Below are positions 57,819 through 64,000 of a stretch of 64,000 bases of DNA, piece by piece. A program made the translations under genes and the position numbers. Under the pieces are notes generated by a model, which worked only from the letters and a program-made list of their open reading frames with translations, was not told the DNA's origin and did not search any database. Each line of letters begins with the position of its first letter. Positions within the stretch are counted from its first letter, which is position 1. This DNA comes from Schizochytrium sp. TIO01 (lineage: Eukaryota; Sar; Bigyra; Thraustochytrida; Thraustochytriidae). The stretch is taken from the NCBI GenBank assembly GCA_004764695.1, contig SMSO01000033.1:15001-79000 (forward strand), given 5' to 3'.

Positions 57819-60191
57819 ATGGCGCAGTCCGATATCCATTACTCAAACTCCATGCATGAGGAGCAGGACACTGGCAACCCGGATCCGATCAAGATGTTCA
57901 AGAGTCTTATGAGCAACGGAAGGAACCAGGGCCATAAAAGTGGTGGCCGTGTCGATCCTAGCGATAATGACGAAGAAAATACCTACGATGATGGCACGGA
58001 AATGGATGACTTGGAGCTTGGCAAATCTGGAGCCAAGTCTTCCTCCTCAGCACAACAACCTCTACCAACACTCGCTGAAATGGGTCTCAAACCGAACAAC
58101 ACCCTTCGCGTTTTGCAAGAGCGCTCACAGAATATGACTCCTGAGGAGCGCGAAGCAGCAGAGAAGCAGGCTGCGCAAATGCAAGAGCTCTTGAATGCCA
58201 AGCTTGCTAAAATGCCCGCAGATCAACGTGCCCAGCTTCAGGCACGCCAAAAGGCCATGACTCAGGCTGTCATGGCGCAGCTACATGAGGATACTGTGAA
58301 TAAGGCAATTGCAAACGGTGTGCAACCGAAGCTGATGCCTGCTGCGGCTGGTGCAGTTGCGCAAAATGTTGCGCAGCCGCAAGAGACCCCTGAACAAACT
58401 CGTGATCGCGAGATTCTCTTTGCCATTCGTAGCGGCAACATTGAATCTTTAAAGGAGCTCCTGGCCAAGTATAACATGAGCGTCAATGGAAGCGTCAAGG
58501 CACCAAATGATGCTGAAGCACACCCTCTTCTGCATTGGGCTTCGCTCAATGACCAAAAGGAGGTGCTCGAGTACCTCGTAAGCGTCTCTGTGGATCTGGA
58601 TCAGCGTAATCCGCGTGGCGAAGTTGCTCTGCATTGGGCCTGCTTGAATGGAAACTTACGATCGGTCCATTTACTGATTGACGCAGGATGCGACCGGATG
58701 GCTTCTGATGCTCGAGGATACTCAGCGATGCACCACGCGGCGCAATTTGGGCGTTCTATCGTGCTGGCATGCTTGTTGCGTCGTGGCTTGAACGTAGACA
58801 TTCGCGACAACAATGGGCGAACTCCTCTGCATTGGGCAGCATACAAGGGCGAAGATCGCTGTGCACAATGGCTGCTGGAGCATGGCGCAGATGTGTCTGC
58901 TCAGGACTTTGAGCGTTGCTTGCCTATTCACTGGGCAGCTTTGCAAGGCCTCACCTCAATGAGTCATGTTCTTCTCAAGTACGGCGCAATCTCACACCTC
59001 ACTATGAAAGATCGTACTGGTGGTACCCCGGCGGCGCTAGCACGTGAGAAACAGGCAAGGTATGAGCCCACTTCGCATCAACACAAGACCTTCTTGCGCG
59101 TGGGTGACTACCTCGAAGCATGTGAGAAGAAGGGCAAAGATATTCGCCAAAAACCTGTCCAGCTGCGTCACCCTACCTGGTATGCTTGGCCTGTCCTTGC
59201 CACTATTGGGTTTTGGCAATACTGGACTGTTGTTATGGAAGATACAATTTATTATCCGATTCTCACCCTGGTCTTTTGGACCTCATACTGGGGCTGTTGG
59301 TTGGCATGGACCATGTTGCAGATCAAAAATCCTGGAACCTATGTGCTGCGGGACGAAAAATCCATGAAGGCGTTTCGCGCCAAGTACCAAGCGTCTTCCT
59401 CTTCTTCTTCATCAGGTGCTGGAAAGGGGCAAGATAATGTCCTCATCGCTGTTTTGGACGATGATGGCTGCGCATGCCCAATCAATCCTGCACAGCGCAA
59501 TGCGGAAAAGTACCGCGCCATGTATCTAGAGGTGCTGGACAAGGGCTTGCTTGTGCCGGTGTGCGCAACTTGTGAAATTGTTAAACCCATTCGTTCAAAG
59601 CACGATAAATTCACAGATGTTTGCATCGCACGATTCGATCACTTTTGCCCATTTATGGGCGTGGCAGTCGGCCAAAACAATTATTTGGAATTCTTTATGA
59701 CTATGGTTGCTGCGTTTGTTTGTATTTGGAGCTGGCTTTACATGACAATTCTCTACACGTCTGCATTGAATCCAGAGCTACCATTTTATGTTAACTTTTG
59801 GAGTGTGGTCTACTGGGAGATCTTTGTTTGGGTTGCCTACCTTCCGCTTGGTATCTATGCCACGCTTATGATGGGCCAGCATGCGATGTTTATCAAGCGT
59901 AACATTACTACAAATGAGGTCATGAACAGGTATCGCTATCAGTACCTGGCAAACAAACAGAACCCGTTCAATCGTGGTGCGTTGGGTAACATTTTGGAGT
60001 TTTTGGGTATTATGGAGACTCGCGAGATGGACGTTCGTGGTTTCTACAACATTGAGTTTGAAGGTCGCTCGCCCCAGGTCGAGGACAATAATCAGCGCCT
60101 ACGAGCTGGCCTTGCGCCGCGACCACCTCCTTCCAAGGGTAGTTGCTGCTCTCATTCGCACTCGCACGGTGGTCATGGTCACAGCCATTAA
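57819..60191 (+). CDS. Ankyrin-repeat DHHC-type protein S-acyltransferase (Akr1/ZDHHC17-like), 790 aa
   Basis: The protein has 790 residues in one exon. The N-terminus is acidic and disordered, then helical to about residue 195. About five to six ankyrin repeats lie at about 197-410 (for example GRTPLHWAAYKGEDRCAQWL). Two membrane spans follow at about 456-502. The cysteine-rich catalytic domain has C-x-x-C spacing in CATCEIVKP and then RFDHFCPFMG with Asp607-His608-Phe609-Cys610, and two more spans lie at about 627-685. The C-terminus ends in a His/Ser/Gly-rich tail. The family attaches palmitate to cysteines of target proteins at Golgi or plasma membranes through the DHHC cysteine; ankyrin repeats recruit substrates. 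Here the second His is Phe (DHFC). Yeast Akr1 carries DHYC and is active, so activity is plausible. Confidence 0.93.
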   Translation: MAQSDIHYSNSMHEEQDTGNPDPIKMFKSLMSNGRNQGHKSGGRVDPSDNDEENTYDDGTEMDDLELGKSGAKSSSSAQQPLPTLAEMGLKPNNTLRVLQERSQNMTPEEREAAEKQAAQMQELLNAKLAKMPADQRAQLQARQKAMTQAVMAQLHEDTVNKAIANGVQPKLMPAAAGAVAQNVAQPQETPEQTRDREILFAIRSGNIESLKELLAKYNMSVNGSVKAPNDAEAHPLLHWASLNDQKEVLEYLVSVSVDLDQRNPRGEVALHWACLNGNLRSVHLLIDAGCDRMASDARGYSAMHHAAQFGRSIVLACLLRRGLNVDIRDNNGRTPLHWAAYKGEDRCAQWLLEHGADVSAQDFERCLPIHWAALQGLTSMSHVLLKYGAISHLTMKDRTGGTPAALAREKQARYEPTSHQHKTFLRVGDYLEACEKKGKDIRQKPVQLRHPTWYAWPVLATIGFWQYWTVVMEDTIYYPILTLVFWTSYWGCWLAWTMLQIKNPGTYVLRDEKSMKAFRAKYQASSSSSSSGAGKGQDNVLIAVLDDDGCACPINPAQRNAEKYRAMYLEVLDKGLLVPVCATCEIVKPIRSKHDKFTDVCIARFDHFCPFMGVAVGQNNYLEFFMTMVAAFVCIWSWLYMTILYTSALNPELPFYVNFWSVVYWEIFVWVAYLPLGIYATLMMGQHAMFIKRNITTNEVMNRYRYQYLANKQNPFNRGALGNILEFLGIMETREMDVRGFYNIEFEGRSPQVEDNNQRLRAGLAPRPPPSKGSCCSHSHSHGGHGHSH

Positions 60192-61235
60192 TTCGCATCC
60201 ACAACAATGCGCCCCGAACATGTTTTAATGACAAATTGATTTTTCACCCAACATTTATGATTCTCGAGCTTCTGTTGCTGAAAACAGGGCGACGCCTAAA
60301 ATAATTTCGTCTACTGAAGAAACTCTTGAGAGTTGACCCTTTCTCCGCTTCATGAGAATACAGCTTTACTGATAATTCATTCCTGGTTCCTCCTTACCAA
60401 CTCAACACGTCGCTTATACCGTAGTAAAAATACCGTATCTCAGTGTCTTGTACCCTTTGAGTTTAGCTAGATTTGTAATCAACAGATGATACTATCAAAT
60501 AAACAACCAATGTTACAGAATTTAAGTTTAAAAAAAAACATCCAAGATAAAGTTTCGCTTATTTTCTTGTCAAGCAATGGGGGCGTATATGGGGGCGTAT
60601 GGCAGCTACAACCATAATGCACCAAACCTATCACGAATGATAAAGTGAAACGATATATTATATTGCAGAGGAAGTATTAGCACTGACGGCTGACTTTATA
60701 GGACACTTTGAAGGACATAAGCAAGGCAATGTAGAAGAAACCTTTAGCGAGTAAAATGTTAAGAATTTCCGTACTATTGTTTCACCACATGAGAAAATAA
60801 AGGCACATGTTACCCCAGTTGTCTGCCATGACGTAGTTCCAGCACTTTTTTATATGGCATGCCTTTTGATTCAACTCTAAAAATGACCTCGGCAAAAACT
60901 AATACTGATACAACTGTGACAGTGAATGATGCCTATGTTTCGAAAATAGACTCTTTGAAGATCTTTCAGTTGATTCAATACGAATCTCTGATTTATAACC
61001 AATTCTCCCTCGAATTGTAACTCAAATATCATCTGTTTCAAAACTCAAAACTCTCAAAACATTTTGACAAATACCAAGAAGAAGCTGAATCAATGGAATT
61101 TGTCAGAAGGAGCTATACAGGAAGCGACGAGAAAAGTTTTGCTCTGAAGTATACTGTCAAGAATTTATATGTTATTAGAAATGAATACTTCAAAAATAGA
61201 CAATACTACTAAAACTTTGCCACAAACCAACCCGA
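60192..61235. other. Intergenic region
   Basis: AT-rich, with no supported gene or notable repeat. It includes the 3' end of the DHHC gene. Confidence 0.45.
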
Positions 61236-61916
61236 GTGCTGCGTCACAGCAGTCTTGCATTATGGCGGTGTTTGTTTCTGAATGATTTCATCAAGGTATA
61301 TTTCCATCAAAATCCGTTCAATTTACTTCCAAACAATGACTTTCAAACTAAGCTTCAGTTTGCAGGATTTTATTATTTTTTAAAAAATGAGGATGCAAAA
61401 GTTTTATCTATAGTATTATTAAGGAGCCATAAGCTACTTTGCAATACTACCTTGAAATGTTATCAGTTATTTTGTTCACCGATCGATTATTACACAATCT
61501 CGTTGCTCTCTATATGCGTCTCTGTATTGTTGGTCCTTGACAAAGTCCCGAAATCTCTTGCTGAGTCAACGCCCAATGCATCCGCGAGCAGGTCAAAGTC
61601 TTCTTCGCGGAGGGTTTCGCTGCAAGACTTCTTACTGCGCTCCAGGTCGATAAACTTCAACGATATTGCGCAATACTACATCTCCATGGATGAAGCTGGG
61701 CTTATGGATCTTTTCAAGAACCAAAGCACTTCCAGTACGATTCCTCAAGTCTACCGTACTCTTCTAATTCCTGCGTCGATAGATCGCACAGTGATTTACT
61801 ACACTGCTCTGTCGCAGAAAATACCAGGTCTAGTTTTGCGTCAAGACCGCGAACTGTTACCCGCGGTACTACGTCACCCTGCAGCGCGTGCATACTTTAC
61901 CCTCATGCCCAAGTGA
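61236..61916 (+). CDS. Hypothetical open frame, 226 codons, doubtful
   Basis: This is the longest unexplained open frame in the right end. The first 110 residues are rich in Phe, Leu, Tyr and Asn, as expected of AT-rich non-coding DNA. The last 115 (after LVLDKVPKSLAES) are more protein-like, with SRRVSLQDFLLRSRSINF and YYISMDEAGLMDLF. No family was recognised. It ends about 500 bp upstream of the second Fanzor-like relic in the same orientation, so the protein-like half could be the N-terminal part of that element. This is inference only. Confidence 0.3.
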   Translation: MLRHSSLALWRCLFLNDFIKVYFHQNPFNLLPNNDFQTKLQFAGFYYFLKNEDAKVLSIVLLRSHKLLCNTTLKCYQLFCSPIDYYTISLLSICVSVLLVLDKVPKSLAESTPNASASRSKSSSRRVSLQDFLLRSRSINFNDIAQYYISMDEAGLMDLFKNQSTSSTIPQVYRTLLIPASIDRTVIYYTALSQKIPGLVLRQDRELLPAVLRHPAARAYFTLMPK

Positions 61917-62429
61917 ATATGGAGAACCATGCAGAGCGTAAGTCGTCTTGACGAAGCTAGAGACACCGTTGATCACGATGTCCGGATATCCAACGACATC
62001 AAAGCCTTCATAGATACATAGAGATACCATTGAATACTGTGCAATACAAATCTTCAGTCTCATTTGGTCCTCAATGAGGATTACACTCGCTGGTTTGAGC
62101 ATAGGGTAAATCTTCGATGTTTTCTTATTAAACATAAGGTTGTATAGATTCCCATAGGAATATTTCGTTGCGACTTCAGTGCCTTGAGGGATGGGGCAAA
62201 GGCGATTCGCTCACAATAGACTAGCCTTTTGGTTGAGCTATCATAAAGAGCTACGCCAACGGTTATGATTCCAATATCAATGCTAAATAAAGACTAGGTT
62301 GCTTCTTTCGTTGCCTATAATTTTCAATCGGAATCTGTTTATCTTGAATTCGATATATAAGTACAAATGTGAGGGCATTATCCAGGAGGGGCAATAAAGA
62401 GTTTGATTAATTGTTTTGAAGATGATAGT

Positions 62430-62960
62430 CTTGTTCGTTGTCTTGCTTTCAAAGCTAGACCAAATTATCAACGCCAGAGTGGCCTCCACCAAGCAAAAGA
62501 GAATTTCGAACGCCAGATTCGTGATCTCCAGCGCACCTGTCTAGACATCCCGGCAGTTTACAAAGACATCGGTAGAGTGGTCAACTTCAAAAGGCCGGGC
62601 TTGCGCGCCCTGGTGGACTACCGAAATTCACCGCAAGCCTCCGTAAAAACTTCCGTGTAATCCTTTTGCCTAATTTTGAGACCTCCCAAATGGTGATTAA
62701 TAACAAGGCAGTTCGAGTGATATGTCGTTGGGGTCACTTGAGCTTCTGGCAAGCGCTCTTTCACAAAGCCGAGCCTTTTTCCCGCCAGTGGTGAAAACTT
62801 GTAATTTGCCGAGATGCCTACACTTGAAAAACATGCAATGAATGCGGTACTATCCGCGACAAGCTCGGAACATCCCAAGGTTTTCAAATATCCGAAATGC
62901 GAATACGTAGCCGATCGTGATTTCCACGCCGCGGAAGGTACGCTTTCGCGCCACCAATCC
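62430..62960 (+). pseudogene. Degenerate TnpB/Fanzor-like nuclease, copy 2 (C-terminal part)
   Basis: Fragments in register with the family C-terminus are spread over shifting frames. They include VILLPNFETSQMV at about 62660-62697 (the strand and linker that follow the RuvC-II region), WGHLSFWQALFHKAEPF at about 62728-62778, AYT-stop-KTCNECGTIRDKL at about 62815-62865, and FKYPKCEYVADRDFHAA at about 62883-62935. The last has the second zinc pair (first Cys now Tyr) and the D-R-D of the RuvC-III site. In-frame stops and shifts show it is dead. It is clearly homologous to copy 1. The family comprises RNA-guided nucleases carried by transposons in eukaryotes. No ends or guide RNA region could be defined. 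Confidence 0.7.
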
Positions 62961-63558
62961 ACCCAAGAACATGAGCAAGAATTATCTCATGAGTTGCGGG
63001 TTAGTCTTTATACAAACCGGCGATTGGGCCTTGCCCTGCTCTGTCACCAAAGGAATTTGCAAATTTTGCATATTATACAGGTTGATTCCAAAGTGTAGTA
63101 GGCCCCAACACAGTTGGAAAAGTCCGCAACTGGCAACAACAGGGGCGGGCTCAAAAGTAAAAGAGTCTTCCCAAAAGGGTATGTATATGTCGTGTCGGTT
63201 GAGATCTGGAGGTTCCTCTATGGTGGATTGGTATGCATTTACTCAGTCACCGGGAAACAAGATCACGCAAGCAAAGAGAGAAAAGGCAGTTTACTACAGT
63301 TCAATTACAGAGGAGTATGATTTTATGGGTAAGATACACAGTTTATTCAGAGGGATGAGGTCATTGATATGATCGACACACGTAGTCTATAGTAGAAGTA
63401 AGGGCAGTAGTGTACACATGCAGCACTTCGCTGCGAGGTGAGATCGATCATACATATATTTTCCATCATTGGAAGTCTTGTTTCGTCACATGATACGACT
63501 GATTTAACCAGCCAGAAGTCATCACACACATACACATGCTTGAGAAGCTCACACGTAT
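62961..63558. other. Region between the Fanzor-like relic and the edge gene
   Basis: The first part probably still belongs to the element, as short frames contain a C-x-x-C-like CKFCILY segment near 63060. After about 63110 I see no coding sequence. The end should hold the 3' region of the minus-strand edge gene. Confidence 0.35.
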
Positions 63559-64000
63559 TTACAGGCAAATGGGCGTAGGCTGGGCTTCAAGCTCCGCAAG
63601 AAGGTTGTGCCTGCCGAGTCTCTTGGCGGTGAGAACAGCCGCCTGGAATGTAGCAACTTGTTTCTCAGGAGCAGCGCGCAGAAATTGTTGACGAAGGCGC
63701 ATTGCGGTTTCCAAGTCACATCCAGCAACTGGATGAAGCTGAATGAGAATTTCCACCATTTCCTCCGGGGTCCGGTTGGCATTGAGGAATTCCTCTTCGT
63801 TGCCAGTCAGAATCTCACTAGCTACGTTCTGAGACATCTGCTGCTGCTGCTGCTGCTGATGGTGATTATAGTGATTTTGTTGCTGTTGTTGTACAAATTC
63901 AAATGAGGTCTTTTTGCCAAAGACGAGGTCTACACGCTCGCGGCTGCCAGTGGAAGGAGAGGCGAGAGGTGTTTCAGGGCCCTGAGGTTGGACAAGCGAT
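63559..64000 (-). CDS. Partial gene running off the window, Gln-rich, unknown function
   Basis: The minus-strand frame is open from the window edge to a stop at 63559, 146 codons plus the stop. The first ATG (63837) is internal, because the frame continues upstream through a Gln/His-rich tract (about 63839-63890) and a Pro/Ser-rich segment containing RVDLVFGKKTSFEF. The C-terminal 90 residues are predicted helical (NRTPEEMVEILIQLHP, then LETAMRLRQQFLRAAPEKQ). Only the C-terminus is present and I do not recognise the family. A Gln-rich linker before a helical bundle would suit a nuclear or RNA-related protein, but that is speculation. Confidence 0.55.
   Translation of the reverse strand, partial: SLVQPQGPETPLASPSTGSRERVDLVFGKKTSFEFVQQQQQNHYNHHQQQQQQQMSQNVASEILTGNEEEFLNANRTPEEMVEILIQLHPVAGCDLETAMRLRQQFLRAAPEKQVATFQAAVLTAKRLGRHNLLAELEAQPTPICL

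Noticed and set aside
1-64000. tRNA, rRNA or other structural RNA genes
   Set aside because: No cloverleaf-like T-loop or rRNA-like stretch was noticed by eye. A covariance-model scan would be needed to rule them out.

Overview
This is nuclear DNA from a eukaryote. It has multi-exon genes with GT..AG introns, long gene-poor AT-rich stretches, microsatellites, and typical eukaryotic proteins (Mediator subunit MED17, frataxin with a mitochondrial leader, an ankyrin/DHHC palmitoyltransferase). The folate/biopterin-type transporter, the Roc-COR protein and the ribonuclease-inhibitor-type LRR proteins suggest a unicellular protist, possibly a stramenopile. That placement is inference.

Left half (about 4.1-31.3 kb): a cluster of leucine-rich-repeat (LRR) genes. 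Each LRR is encoded by its own 84-nt exon flanked by phase-2 introns, and exon plus intron have been amplified in tandem. I reassembled three genes by hand and each gives an exact multiple of three. Gene A (minus, 8374 to 4126; 11 exons, 379 aa) is LRR-only with a unique tail. Gene C (plus, 10222-17565; 13 exons, 1263 aa) is LRR, helical linker, protein kinase, then RING/RBR-like zinc domain. Gene B (minus, 31030 to 24393; 12 exons, 1147 aa) is LRR, Roc GTPase, COR, then TIR. Between C and B lie a decayed RING/RBR paralogue (about 19.93-20.84 kb) and a decayed LRR gene (about 22.37-23.23 kb). Genes A and B share their upstream region, first exon and intron sequence, so they are recent paralogues. 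Gene C has its own, unrelated intron sequence.

The most striking signal is how variation is distributed in these arrays. Introns and most of each LRR exon are almost invariant between units, apart from microsatellite lengths. The codons for the concave, ligand-facing residues (x in L-x-L-x-x-N-x-I) differ in nearly every unit, often at two or three bases per codon. This occurs in both independent arrays. It suggests a modular recognition system with focused diversification, linked to TIR and kinase/RBR output domains as in innate immunity.

Middle (31.3-39.7 kb): gene-poor, with dispersed repeats and degenerate coding fragments. Right half (39.7-60.2 kb): ordinary, mostly intronless genes (BT1/FBT-type transporter 39744-41441; MED17 45408 to 43480, minus; frataxin 47295 to 46702, minus; a 37-residue-repeat coiled protein 52264-54594; ankyrin-DHHC palmitoyltransferase 57819-60191). 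Two degenerate TnpB/Fanzor-like nuclease relics lie at about 55.65-56.15 and 62.43-62.96 kb. A Gln-rich partial gene runs off the right edge on the minus strand.
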